Of a stretch of DNA of 64,000 nt, positions 14,346 through 27,030 are shown piece after piece. The stretch lies in contig CM034607.1 of the NCBI GenBank assembly GCA_020091685.1, forward strand, positions 30,688,831 through 30,752,830, given 5' to 3'. Below the pieces are notes generated by a model, which was not told where the DNA came from, did not search any database, and was given only the letters and a program-made list of their open reading frames with translations. The position numbers and the translations under genes are program-made. Numbering within the stretch: position 1 is the first letter of the stretch; each line of letters starts with the position of its first letter. The stretch comes from Lutjanus erythropterus (lineage: Eukaryota; Chordata; Actinopteri; Lutjaniformes; Lutjanidae).

Positions 14346-14930
14346 CAGGCAAGAGTCACTTATTTTACTCTCACATAAGGGGAAGCTCCTCTTGCATTCA
14401 GCAGGCCCCCCCATGGTTATATAGCTCAATCAAGGGTGTCAAAATAATGTTAATGTGGTCACTTATCCTTATCTAATGGATGCACCTTTCGATCGCATTA
14501 AGACATATAATTTAAGTATTGTCGGCCCAAGAGGGAAGATAAAAAGGCTGATTACATGCAGGAGAAGAGGCAATCTTTATGGGAAATGATTATCACTGTT
14601 GTGTTAATGAGAAACAAAATAAACACATCAGCGATGATCTCAGCACACAAACTTCTATCTCTTAATCTGCAGCACCTGAGCCAAAGTTGGAGCCTTATCT
14701 GGTTCAGACCTAGACTCTCAGAGAGGAAGAAGAACACGTACATGCATGTACACGTGCTCTGAAACTCGTCTGAGCATGCTTTCCTTCCAGAAAATGACAA
14801 CCCCGTAAAACATTCAGCTGTAATGAGCTCCTGGCTACCTGCCTGGCTACAGATTTCAAGCTTGCTTCCTACTGTCGAGGCAGAATTTGGTTGGAAGAAA
14901 CTGTGTGTGTTCATGTGCATGAGTGTGCAT

Positions 14931-14931
<1 letters not shown>

Positions 14932-14961
<30 letters not shown>
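14932..14961. repeat. (GT)n microsatellite
   Basis: A GT run. The 192-codon minus-strand frame across this region (15130-14552) gains its Cys/His/Thr runs from this and nearby CA repeats and is not considered a gene. Confidence 0.93.
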
Positions 14962-14963
<2 letters not shown>

Positions 14964-15214
14964 AATGATGGCAAGTGAGTTAGGAGAAGAGACAGATAGA
15001 AATAAAGACAGGAGAGAGGGAGATTTGACTCTGTCGTCTCTACACAGAGGTGAACTGAAGCAGTACTAATTTGGTGCATCTGTTGCACAGCAACACACAC
15101 AGTCATGCACATACATGTGCGCACACACACACAACTAATTTGTGCATGTTTGTTACCCGCTGTTTGCAGGAAATAAGGCAGGCTTACACCCTGAAGAGAA
15201 AAGTCAACCAGTGT

Positions 15215-15950
15215 TACAGGGATAGTTCAGCTTAGACAGCCAATTACATACAGTAGGTGGTGGTCAACACATCTCCTGTTTGGAGAAGCAGAGAGGAGCA
15301 CCAGCGCAGAAGCTAAGCAGTGTAGTGCTCTGGACAGGGTCTGCAGCAAAAACGGATTTTAGCCACCTTAACAAAAAACCCACTATCAGTTTAAGTGTAC
15401 ATTATATTCATAATATTTCTACCTCTTTACTTCAGTGGCAAAATCACAAAATCACTTTACCTCGCAGATATCGGAAGTTGCTGGTCTACGGCTGCCTTGA
15501 TTTTTTTTTTTTTTGTTATTGTGTGACTGCGGTGAAGCTGAACTAACACACATAAGTCACACAATAACATAAACAAACTAACCAATGAAGACGGGGAAGA
15601 CCAGAAATTCCTGTGTTCTGGGTAGCAAAATTACTGATTTTGTCGGATGGTTGGTTTGAAGAGAGTGATATTTGGCTTGTATGGCGGTGGTTTCACATTG
15701 GAAAGGTAATCCGAAGGCAAAGGAAAGCAGTGAAACTTTTCTATATATAGTGTACACTTAAAGTGAAGACCTTTAATTAAGTGGCTAAAACACATTTTGC
15801 TGTCCGCAGCAGCACGTTGCGTAGTTCCCGTGGTAAACATCTTCCTCTCTGCTTCCCCTAACTGAGGGCATGCCAACTGTAGGTAATACACTACTATTGA
15901 AAAATACATCATTTAAACCTCACACCAAATAATCCAAACTATCCCTTTAA
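15215..15950. mobile_element. Foldback element, copy 1 (near full length)
   Basis: The left end is ACAGGGATAGTTCAGC and the right end ATAATCCAAACTATCCCTTT followed by TAA, giving inverted termini. The two halves are near mirror images. The left arm has TCAGTTTAAGTGTACATTAT and the right arm carries the complement (TAGTGTACACTTAAAGTGAA). The turn lies near 15520-15590, where GTTATTGTGTGACT meets AGTCACACAATAAC. The whole element could fold into a long hairpin. It has no coding capacity. Further copies lie at 24549, 35331, 41368, 47388 and 49290. Confidence 0.75.
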
Positions 15951-16289
15951 AACATCATCAAGCAACGTATTGAAGCCATTGTTTCAGGAGGAAGGGAAAG
16001 GCTACTAAATCTGGGGGCGAGGAAACATGATGATAAACCAAAGTGAATCTCTTTTCACAATGTCCTGAGTCGGGCAATCCACAGACAGACAGACAGTTAT
16101 CCTGACCATCAATTGAGAATACGTCAAACTGTCAGAAACTGATAGAGGCCACTGAGAAACTAGAGTGATTTGCAGAGTGGTGGTGTTGTAGAGGGGACTT
16201 CAGAGCAGGAGAGAGAAAAGATAAATATCTGCATTTAAATCTGGCTTCTGTGTTGTGGTTTGGTCACCAGACTACTTTCATTTTCCTCC

Positions 16290-16296
16290 AACACAC

Positions 16297-16331
<35 letters not shown>
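16290..16331. repeat. (CA)n microsatellite
   Basis: A CA run with one GC interruption. Confidence 0.95.
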
Positions 16332-16335
<4 letters not shown>

Positions 16336-16889
16336 CACAGTAGCTAAGCCAACAACTAAATTTTGGTGACTTCAGCTGTTGGATTTAACCATGTGAACAC
16401 GAGTGTGCATGCGTACACGCACACAACCACATGCATACACACATACACGTGTCACCGCAGCCCAGAATAGGCCTGTAGCTCCAAATCCAGGGAGCTGGAT
16501 GAGTGACTCATTCTCGTATTCGCTGCCAATCAAATTTCATCTCCTCCTCTCGCCTCCCCCTCCTTCTTTCCCAGAATGCCGCTTTCCTTTCAGCATCTTT
16601 CCACACAGACAAAGAGGCTCCACTGTTGATTACAACTAGTAGCACAACCAGCACGACAATGCTGGAGGTTCAGTTCAAGGATGTTACTGTGATGTGAACA
16701 AACAAGGAAGGAGTAATTAACAAACTGATCCTTTCTATATTTCTATTCTACACATGATTTTTAACATTCCTGAAGTTGTAAAACTTCAGTCAGAGTAACC
16801 ACATAGCGACTTTCATTATCAGTGTGTCAAGAGCAAATATCAGACTGGAATGTGCATATTTGTGCACTGATTAAAACTCTTGGCTAGGA

Positions 16890-17050
16890 GAAGTCAAGAC
16901 ACTTTTATTTATACTTTATAGTCCAAAAATTTTCTTCAGATGGCTTTACAATCTGTACAACATATGACACCCTCCATCCTTAAACTCTTCATTTGGATGA
17001 GGTACAAACTCTACAAAAAGCCCTTTAACATGGACAAAAGGAAGACAACA
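16890..17050 (-). repeat. Second copy of the TACAGATTGTAAAGCC repeat
   Basis: Read on the minus strand it matches 8035-8170: GATTGTAAAGCCATCTGAAG near one end, then the AGGATGGAGGGTGTCATATG block. It begins with ACTTTTATTTATACTTTATA on the plus strand. Confidence 0.5.
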
Positions 17051-17235
17051 CCACATTTTTTTAAGGAAGACAGAAATACAACAGATTCTGTGTGCACAAA
17101 GTAGAAAGAATGACAATATGGAGAAACTGAATGCACCAATCTAACTTTTTCTCTCATTATACCAATTTAAAATCTGCATTTCTCACTTAGAGGAACTCGG
17201 GAAGTAATTTGAGGATGCCAGCTTGGGCTCTGGGA

Positions 17236-17355
17236 TACACTGATCAATTTTTTTCATCATGTTATTATACTTTACATACCAAACAACTGATTGATTAATC
17301 AAGAAAATAACTGACGGATATATCGATGATGGAAATAATCTTAAGTTGCAGATCT
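17236..17355. repeat. AT-rich dispersed repeat, short copy
   Basis: It contains TTGATTAATCAAGAAAATAA, with a right end reading GATGGAAATAATCTTAAGTT, the reverse of the usual start of this family. Confidence 0.45.
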
Positions 17356-20300
17356 ATGAAGCACCATGAACTGAGTCAGTGGCCGGGTGTGACAGAACTC
17401 GTAGTGGAAACACTGAATTTGATTAAATCTCATTTTATGGTTGGGTTTCGCAATACAGCTGAAGAATATATCACAATAAAATGTTAAACTATTGATCATT
17501 TTAACGACCTATTTTTAATAAAGACCAATAGATTTTAAAAAAAGAACTGTCATACAGACAAGCTGACCTGTTCTTATTTTTTTTTAATTAATTTGTCACT
17601 CCACACTTTTTCTGTTGTTGTGTCACATGTTAATGTTTGGCTGATGTTTTTGCTGTCATTTTATTTGCTTTCATGGCAAACAGCAATAAGAATTGTTGAA
17701 TAAAATATTTGAACAGTTAAACTTTAAGGCAAACAGCCATTATGTTATATGTTATGTCCAAGAATCATTTTCATTAAGTATAGACCATTGCACAAGCAAC
17801 TTAGTTCATTATTTTATATGCTCTCCAAAAGACAAAATAATACTCAGTGACAGTGATATTAAGGGTGCAGGGAGGGATTCTGGAGAAAGATATTTGATTG
17901 TTGCTTCTCATTCCCGGGTTGTCAAATACTAATGTTTTGGGAATGAGAATCAAACATCTTACTGACCTGTGATTGGCCGAAGTCTCTCATCACAGGCTAG
18001 ATTTTCTAAAACCAGAAATAAGAACCAAGACTGGGGAGCAGAAGTCTAGTTTTCTCTCAGACCAGTTGAATTATATTATGCTTAAAGGTGATTAAAGAAG
18101 CCTCAATTATGTCTGATACTTTAAACACATGTCCGACTCACCTCCTCGTCACTTACTCTCTGTGGGAATTGTTGGGAGACTCAAATCGAAAGAAACCTCA
18201 ATCAGTTTACCTCAAACTGTTCCTAAACATCAGCACTCAGTGACACCTTAAAGAACTCCAAATCTCCAAGTTGATTCTTAAGGTTGACTGAATAGAAAGA
18301 AACTTTGCCTATATTTTTTTCTCAATCGAACTTGTTATTATTGCCAGAGCACTGTGGTTCGGAGCTGCCACTCTTCAATATTGGCTCATAATGTTGTTGA
18401 TCTACCACTTGTAGCTCATAGCACAATCACAGTGACAGTAATTCGCTCTGGATGAGTGTGTCCGTGAAATTCTTAAAATGTAAAACAGTCAGCGAGGGAC
18501 TTTTTCTACATGTGTGATGTCTGGGTGCGTTAGTCAGCCTTTCCTCATTGGCAGAGCCACCGCAGTCTTAATTCCTCCGTCTATTGCATTAAAGCTGGAT
18601 CTTCTAGTCTCTAGACTGAGTGGCTCGCTCCCTGTGTAAAAACATTAAAGACAGAGGCACGACGGCGTCACCGCAGGGAGATGGCAGCCCAAATGAGCAA
18701 GCCACGCTCACTAGCTGTAGTGAGAAAATTAAAAGAGTGTGTCTGTGTGTGTGTGTGTTAATGCAAGACAGACATCACCCATTTTCATGGCATGTGGGGG
18801 GTCCAGGCCCCCTAATAAAGTGTGCATGCTGTGAGTGGGTGAGATGACTGAGTGAGTGTCTGAGGGACTAAACTGACTTTCTCGTTTCAATAAAACCAGA
18901 ATACCCGACTCATTCGTCACTGCCACTGGCTCAGGGGTTTCAAACAACCAACAGGGACAGCAAATGGGTCACAAATCTGCTTCTTATGAGTTAACAAATG
19001 AACAAGGGCAGCGCTTTCAACTTAATAAATTCAACATGTTAAGAAAAACTCATATTCAGTGGTTAATTATTCAGCATTCTTTCTCATTCATTTGTTTCAA
19101 CTGGATCATTCAAGCAAGTTTATATGCAACCTTTAACCTGTGAAGATCTTTAAAGAATTCAGCTTTAAAGCTACTACAGGGAACATTCATACTTTATTGA
19201 ATTTGGAGGCCCCTGTGGACAAAACAGGTACTGTTCTCTACGGCTGGGTATCAGTACAAATAGTAGTAATAGTAAAATTCTCCACTGAAACATTTCCTGC
19301 ATTCAATCCTTTTGGAACTCAGATACAGAAAAAAATGGCTATTTTCATGGTTTTGCTTGAAGACAGTCACTGCAAGTGGTATTGGATTTAACGCAATGTA
19401 ATTGGCCGACTACAGCCAGTAGCTACATACAGTCTTTGGTGGTGAAGTGAAGCACAGTGTATTCGACATAGTTGACATCTGAGCAAGAAAAGACATTGAA
19501 TGAAGAACTCTATTGGCATTTGTATTAGGGCTGCAACTAACGATTATTTTTATCATCCATTAAACTGTTGATTATTTTCTCAATGAATCGATTAGTTGTT
19601 GGGTCTAAAAAATATCAAAAAAAGTGGTAAAAGATGAGGACCAGAGTTTCCAAAAGCCCAAAATGACGTCCTCACATATTTTGTTTTACCCACAACCCGA
19701 AGAGCTTCAGTTTACTGTCAGAGAGAAATAAAGAAACCAGAAAATATTCACATTAGAGAAACTAAAATCAGAGAATTTTGACCATTTTTTCTTAAAAGAT
19801 CGCTTAAACTGATGAATTTATGATCACAACTGTTACTGATTAATTTAATAATTGATTATTACCTCTAGTTGGTATTGTAATTTTTTAAATGAAGACTAAT
19901 TATTTAGAAATAGTTAATCTTCCAGCCGATGGTCTTTTTAACTTATGTAGTTCATATAGAGGCATCAGTATTAAATTGAGACTAATTCATAAAGTGGTGG
20001 CTTTAAGTTGATGGTTTAATGAAGGACACTGACTGACTTTGTGTGCTGCGATAAAGAAAGGACAGACGCGGAGACACAGCAAGCTTAACTTTATGGTTGA
20101 CTAATGGTGCCGACCTGATCAAATGGTGCAGTTCTTATCACTAATGTAATTTATGGCCTACCTTTGAAGCAGCTAAGACAAGCCCAAACCTTGCACTCCC
20201 TTTAACCGTTTTGGCAGCGGCATTAGGGTATTCTCAACTTTAGAAGTGCATATAACTGTTGTGTAATGATTTGAATAGAGGCCAAATTTGGTTCTACATC

Positions 20301-21867
20301 TCCTGATGATTTATGTTAATGAGGTAGAAGTACAAAGTAGACGCACATCATCAGAGCTCCATTGTGTTTTCATGTTTTTCTGCATGTCTGGCTGTCGGGA
20401 GACGCTGCTGGAAATAAATGAAATTGAATTTGGCATGTTTGGACTGGCAAAATGGTGGATTTTAATTAAGAGCCATGTCTGGCTTTGATCGCCGCTGTTG
20501 GATCAGGTTCACCACAAACATTCGCCTACAAATGGTCAGCAATATTACATGGCTGGGTGACTGAAACAGACCCTGCCATCATACTGTGACCTGTAACCCC
20601 CCCCCACCTCAACATCTTCAGGTCCTTTGTCTCACATCTTTCCTCCTCATCGATCTGTCTCTTCTTTGATCTGCCCGGAGGTGAGATATGTGCTGCAGCC
20701 TGTGTGTCTCTGAGCTGGACATGAAGAAAATGTGCAAGTGTATATATTTGTTATGGTGAGAAAAAGGTTCATCGAACTTTTGTGCTTGTCTGAATGTGGG
20801 TGTGTGAGACAGTGAGGGTGTGTGTGCGAAAGAGAGAGGTGTGAGTGTGTATGCTACATGTATGCATTTGTGTGGTTTGTGGTGTGAAATTTCTTTTTTT
20901 AGGCAATTAGCCTTTAACTAACATGAAATTCATATATTTTGGGTTTGCAACAAACCACACACAGATAGCCACAGAGAACCAGGACAAGTTGTGGCAGCCA
21001 TAAAAGAAGGGAAAAAAAGCTCCCAGATTCCCAACAGACAAGTGACTGGGACAAACAGACAAGACCGACCGTGCTTGACTGAATCCGTCTTTTCCCTCCA
21101 CACACCCCAACAGGTTTTCTTGACTCTGAGGGTCCAAGACAAGACAACAACTGCCAGCAAAGTCAGCAAAACCTTCCCCAGTGCTCTCTGACTTAATATA
21201 GTCAAAACATTACATCATTCACCTTTACTTTATTTTCATTCAAGGCATTTAAACACTGTGCTGCTAGAAACTTAGAGAACAGAATGCATTATGTAGTGAC
21301 ACACATTTAATGAGAGGTTTGTCATAATCAGATATCTGTTATGCCAACTGGCAGGCATGGTGTCGGTGGCTTTTTTGGTAGCACAAAGTGAGTGTTGAAA
21401 TAAACTCCTGGTGAGGTAAAAATGATCCATCTCGTTATGTCGCACTTCAAAACAACTGAAAATCAGCTGAAGGAAACCGTCCCTTATTTAATAAAAGAAA
21501 TATGGCTTTCAGACCCTGTTCAAGGGATGATCTTTCCTTTCAACCCGTGGCCTCTAGCTACTTTGATACTTGAGGATTTTTGTCATGCACATGCTTTCCC
21601 ATAAAAAAAATCTTTAGAAACTCCTTTTACGCATTGCTAAGAAATTAAGCTTCTTCAGAAGGAAGCTAGCAGTATTTGCCGTTCCTCTTAAATCATTTAC
21701 ACTGATTACAGAGGCTGTGAATGTCAAGGCACTGAAGGTACATTCAGAGGAGGCCAGGGAAGCATGTGGCTACATGTGTAGGTTGAATCATGCAGTTTTC
21801 TCATGTGGACTCTGGACAATTAGGCTCAGACACTGTCCAGAGTTGCCCTTACCCACATGAAGCTACA
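17356..21867. other. Intron 1 stretch without recognised gene
   Basis: It contains the MITE-like copy at 19527-19872 and a (GT)-rich patch near 18740-18760 and 20790-20880. A C-run of ten lies at 20597-20606. No conserved coding sequence is seen. Confidence 0.5.
19527..19872. mobile_element. AT-rich MITE-like element (gggctgcaactaacgatta family), best copy
   Basis: The left end reads AGGGCTGCAACTAACGATTA and the right end carries ATTAATTTAATAATTGATTATT. It has no coding capacity and is about 345 bases long. At least eight eroded relatives lie in the window (1796, 4863, 10750, 17236, 21868, 26800, 30095 and 33510). The shared ends and lack of coding suggest a non-autonomous DNA transposon; the superfamily is not clear from sequence here. 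Confidence 0.6.
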
Positions 21868-22165
21868 GCTGCAATAATTAGTCAATTAACTGATAATGGC
21901 TGAATGGTTTCAGTCATTTTTCAAGCAAAAGTGTCAAACATTTGCTGTTTCAAGCTTCTCAAATGTGAGTATTTACTGTTTTGCTTTGTCATTTATGATA
22001 GCAAGTGAAGAGTGGATTTTGGACAGCTGGTTGGAAAAAAGAGCATCACTTTGGGGTCTCAGAAATGGTGATGAGCACTTTTCACAAGTTTTAGACATCT
22101 GAACTAGATGACTAATCGTGAAAATAATCCTCAAATGAATCAATAATAAAAATAATTGTTAATGT
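21868..22165. repeat. AT-rich MITE-like element copy
   Basis: It starts with AGCTGCAATAATTAGTCAATT and ends ATGAATCAATAATAAAAATA. The interior keeps AAGTGTCAAACATTTGCTG, a typical interior of this family. Confidence 0.55.
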
Positions 22166-25100
22166 TGAAAATAACCATGTCAGAAGCACTCTCACATGTT
22201 GGAAATACACATGCAGACATTACATAGACTGTACTAGGGAGCAGGCAGGCTAAAGTCCGATTTAAGTCTGGTCAAACTGATTCAGACAGTTGTGTTCTCA
22301 CATACAGCCCTCTTGGCAATTACTTGATAAGTTCAGGGTTGCAGTGCATGTAAGACAGGGATTTTACTGTCCCAGGGTGCAGGTTTGGAACCAAGGAAAG
22401 CACCGGGAAACTGAGAGACACTGACACACTTCTACTGAATTTCTATCAAAGTTCAAAAGCTGTATATGCCAATAGTTTGGTTTCAATTACACTCCCAGCT
22501 TGACTTGGCTTTGCATGGAGATTTAGGTGGCAACATATCCAACAGAGTGGAGTTTGTAGAAATGAATATTTATACCAAGGTACCAAGGTTCCTATTTGTG
22601 GGATTATGAAGAAAAATTTGCTTGGCGTTTCTTAAAGCTGGACATTTCACATTTTCTATCAAGCAGTGTGGGCTAAAAATGCAGGTGCAACGCCAACAAG
22701 TGTATGGGCTGGAAAAGTCTGGGCTGGATCAACTCAGACCAAACAACCACAAAACCCAAACTGTGCTCTTTTTCTCTCTGCAACCTGTTGGCAGCATTTT
22801 CCTTCAGTGGCTCTTAAGGTGGTCCCTTTTGAAAAAATGCATCCAATTTATTTTGCATCTTTTCACAAGTGGTTTCTAAATCAACCGACTTTTTTCTTAC
22901 TGAAGACTTTCCACTGCTACACATTACCAATGAATGCCGTAGTTGCATTTTAGTGCGTGTCAATGCTCCCATTTCATTGTAAAAACATTATAACCTAGAT
23001 GTTGCCACCTCCTGTAGGTCTCTCTAATTGCAAGAACATAACCTGGCAGACTACCTCTAACCACTTCTCGTAGCTAAAACAGACTCCCTAAAAACATATG
23101 GCGTTTGGTGGATATTTTTGCTCTGACAGCAACTTGGTTGTAACTACTTTAGAACTGGCAGTGGCAGTGGTAATGTGGGCAGTATTACACAGAGCCATGC
23201 AGGACCACACCTAGTCTGTCCCCTTATCCTTTCTGCAGTGAGTAGAAGGCAAACTCTTATGTTAGCGGAGGCCTAGCTCGATCCTCCTGGCCATAAATGA
23301 TGCCAAACCAACCAGAGCAACCCCCCCATCCCCCTCTCATTCTCCACGAACCACAGATGATAGCCATAACACACAGTACAACTCTCCACACCTCTTAAAG
23401 TTAGGATGACTCCAGCCAAAACAGCTCCAGACAAAGCACACATCTACTTCTACACCTTCTGTCTCTCTCAGCCTTGGTTTGATTCAAAAACCTCCAAAAG
23501 AGCTCCAAGGGCAAATGGTGCAAAAGAAAGAAAAAAAACTGTCTGCCTGCATTTTTGAGGAACAAAGACTTTACAAGGCTTCACTCAGAAGGTCTACTTG
23601 ATAAATCTATTAGTCTGGTGGGTAAATGGTTCAGGGCAGAGGGTTATTCAACCATTCTATCACTAAAATATTACAGAACAACACCAACACCGGAAACCCA
23701 GCGTCCTGTCAGGTGTTTCAGAGATATCTGTACTGCTGCAGAAGCCTTTCTTATCTGCTTGGTGAAGCGAGTCCGCTGGTTCCACTTGACCTGCTCTGTC
23801 CTTTCATCTGCCCTGCTGGGGGTCGACAGTCGCAGAGCAAACAGATCCACTAAATCATAAATACTTACAGATGCCAAGCAAGCAGGCCGGCTGACAGAGA
23901 CACGTAAGGTGACGGGGAGATTCTTTGAGCTAAAAAGTGGTGCTACATGTCCTTTACAAATGACAGTGCACAGATAAAGAAGTAACCAGCACTTTGACTA
24001 AGCCAGGCCTGTATTTCTGCTTTCTGAGAGCTCCAAAACTGAATTCCTCATTGCGAAATTACACAGAAAGGCACAGCTCAGAAACACCTAGGGTTCACAA
24101 TGTGTTTTCAATTTCCCATGGTTGGGCAGAGGAAGAAGTTACCATTTCAAATGAAAAATGTACCTTGCCAAAAGTGCCACTGGAAATGCAAATGCTAAAT
24201 CTAAAACAGACGTCTAACTATGTCATTTAGGACCTTAGCAAGCATCTTAAAAAATGTGAGAAATGAGTTTTAATCCAGATGCAAAACATTGTCATTTAAG
24301 TTTCTGTACACTTTCTTGATATCTTGGGTTTGAACTGGGCAAGTTTATGCTTGGACGGTTATTTTAAAAAATTGTTGTGAATTTCACAAACCAATCATTT
24401 AAAAAAATCCACATCAGTTGTCCCTCTCAAACAAGGGCAACAAAACTTCTCCAGTTCAATCTGCCTCTGAGTCTAAGCCAACATAACACTGAGGAGCTGA
24501 GGTTGTTGAATCACTTCAGACTTCTTTGGAAAACAAAATTGTGCAGACATCAATATCAGTTTATGTGTACGCTATATTTAGAATATTTACACCACTTTTC
24601 TTTGTCATGAGACTTTTCGAACAGGGAACTGAAGCCATCAACCATGTTTTCTAAAAAGCCACCAAGACTCTTCCAAAGAAAATTGTAATTTCGCAGAACA
24701 CTGGAGTTGCCGTACCTCGACCTGCGGCAAGCAACATTAATTCGGATTCCAACTAACATGTTGAAGCACTCACTCAATAACGCAAACAAACTGATCAAGG
24801 CAGCCATAGTGCTGCAACTCCTGTGTTCTACAAAGCAAATTACTGTTGTTGCAAAAGGAGTCTAGTGGCCTTGTAGAGACCATCGATGGTGGCTTCAGTT
24901 CCCTGTTGGAAAAGGCTGTCTCACGGCAAAGTAACCCAGTGAAAATAATCAAGATACAGCATACACTTAAGTTGATACAGATTTTTTTTAGGTGATCCTT
25001 TTTCAAAATGCATTCCTTTTGAAACTGTCCTCAGTAGTACACTTCTTAGCTTCCATGACGGGACTGTCAATCAAAACATGATCTGCCACGTCTACACAGT

Positions 25101-26799
25101 CTTGGGAGACGTCTAAACAGCAAAATGTGCGGTTATTTGAACTAGACTTTCCAATAGTTATAAACATTTATTATCACTCAGGTTTTTGTGTATGCTTAAT
25201 GACACTTTGACTTTTACATCATATATACATATTAACAGTTTAAAGCCACATTTCCAGAGGCTTTAAAACACTCAGAGGGCTGTAATAAAACAGCTATTGA
25301 TAGTGTGCCTTTTGTATGTATGTAGACAACGTGGCGCCACAGTAAAATTCAGCTATCTAAAATATCAACATAACTGTCAAGCTTGAGTGTCAGCCTCTCA
25401 ATCAAAGAGCAAAGACTTCTCTCTAAACTCCACACTTTATACAGATGTTCAACAACAATGACAAGAGAAATTAATCACATGAAGCAGAGAGAACAGTTTC
25501 TTCTCCAACAGTAGTCTCCACAGACTATAACACAGCACAGCCCCAATATGTATTCCAATTAGGGTAAGGGGTGAAACACTCATTCATTCTGCACCGGAAG
25601 AAGGTTTCTTTATTGTTATTGCTTTTCCATCTTCATGTACAGCCCACAGCAGTGTAAGGGTATTGTTAAAAGTCATCCTGGGAAATGTAGGAGATCAGTA
25701 ATTGCAGTAGGAGCAGATGAGTCAGACAGATGTAAAGTGTGTACAAAAAAGAAAATTACCACACTTTATCAATAATAATGAGCGTACTGCAACATAACAA
25801 ATGGATGATTCCTAATGGTTTCACAGTATAAGAGGATGGATGAAACTTTTAATATCTGAGCTGCTACACAACAACCACAAAACCTGATCGTGAACAGGTT
25901 GTTCTAGATTTTCTCTCTGATATAGAGCAAAGTCTGTTTTAAACACTGGGGTATTATGAATTTCCTGGTGTCAAAATAATTACGTAACATCATACATCCA
26001 GTAGAATAAGACTGGAAAATCCAAAATCCTTAACAACAGCCTAAAAATGGAGATGGTACGCTGCTTTAAATGAAACACGTCACCTTGCACTGCTCTTAAA
26101 TTGTGTGTGAATTCCAAAATTAGAAATCCATAACTCAACATCAGCGATAAATAGCACCAAATTGAAGGCCACTGAGCAACGTGACTCTGATGTATTTACA
26201 GCACTTTACAAAATGGATCTTCTCTAACTCAAAAACTAAATAAAACTGCAGGCATGGACGTCTGTCAACACTCAACTCCCAGGCTGACTGTCAGGCTTTC
26301 CTGAGCGTGAGGCCCCAGTGTTTGTTTGGCCAGCATGTCCCAGCTCGTGCAACCTGTTGCCTATTCTCTTAGCTTTGTATGGGTCACCAAAGCCGCTGTA
26401 CATACACACTTCCAGGAAAAGAGGGCTGCCGTAACATCGAGATGATCATAGCAACACTGACCGGGGCCGCAACTTCACAACACACCAGAGAAATGCTGAC
26501 GTCACTCCGCAGTACTTTTTCCAGGGTCTGCTTGCCCGGGCTCGGCTCAGTAGTAATCAGGAATGTGATCAGGTCAACCTTTGCACTGACCTGATCGCTC
26601 ACAGTAACCACATAATGGGAGGAAAACCAGGGAAAATGTACATCCTGTTGAGCAACGCTGGCATTTAGGGTTTTTTTTGGTTGTGGCATTTTCCTCTTAA
26701 ATGGTTCCTGTCATGACTTATTATCTATTGGAGAGACCTGGCCTGTACTCTCATGTCGATGGCCTCACCGGTACTGTCAAAAATAATGAGTACCTGCTC
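22166..26799. other. Intron 1 stretch without recognised gene
   Basis: Foldback copy 2 lies here. A GC-richer island at about 26380-26600 has overlapping frames on both strands (up to 101 codons on minus) with no recognised domain. It is a possible unique, non-repeat segment within the intron. Confidence 0.5.
24540..25070. mobile_element. Foldback element, copy 2 (ends eroded)
   Basis: ATCAATATCAGTTTATGTGT and TACGCTATATTTAGAATATT mark the left arm; AAGATACAGCATACACTTAA and TTTTTTTAGGTGATCC mark the right. The outer termini with TTAAAGGG are not recognisable, and the outer left flank may belong to it from about 24434. Confidence 0.6.
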
Positions 26800-27030
26800 A
26801 GGGCTGCAAATAATGATTATTTTCATGACCAGTTGATCTACTGATTACTTTAACAATTAATTGATTGACCAACCAACAGTCTAAAACCCAAAAACTCGTT
26901 CTTAAAAACTGAAAAATGACAGAGACAAGAAGTAAATCTTCACATTCACAAGGTAGAATAAATAGGCTTTGTCTATCGCTGTTTGTAAACATGTCAGAAA
27001 GATAGTAGAGTTTGAGCTTCATTCAGAGGA
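26800..27030. repeat. AT-rich MITE-like element copy
   Basis: CAGGGCTGCAAATAATGATT, then ATTAATTGATTGACCAACCA, open this copy; the right end is eroded. Confidence 0.5.

Larger units (their letters stand above)
13693..16889. other. Intron 1 stretch: microsatellites and foldback copy 1 only
   Basis: Besides the listed (GT)n/(CA)n runs and the foldback element, a GC-richer patch near 14195-14290 includes a NotI site (GCGGCCGC). No exon signal is supported. Confidence 0.5.

Noticed and set aside
14552-15130. 192-codon minus frame, the longest in the window
   Set aside because: It is built on GT/CA microsatellites, with Thr/His runs and no recognisable domain.
26384-26689. 101-codon minus frame in the intron 1 GC island
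   Set aside because: No recognised domain, overlapping frames on the other strand, and no clear splice context.
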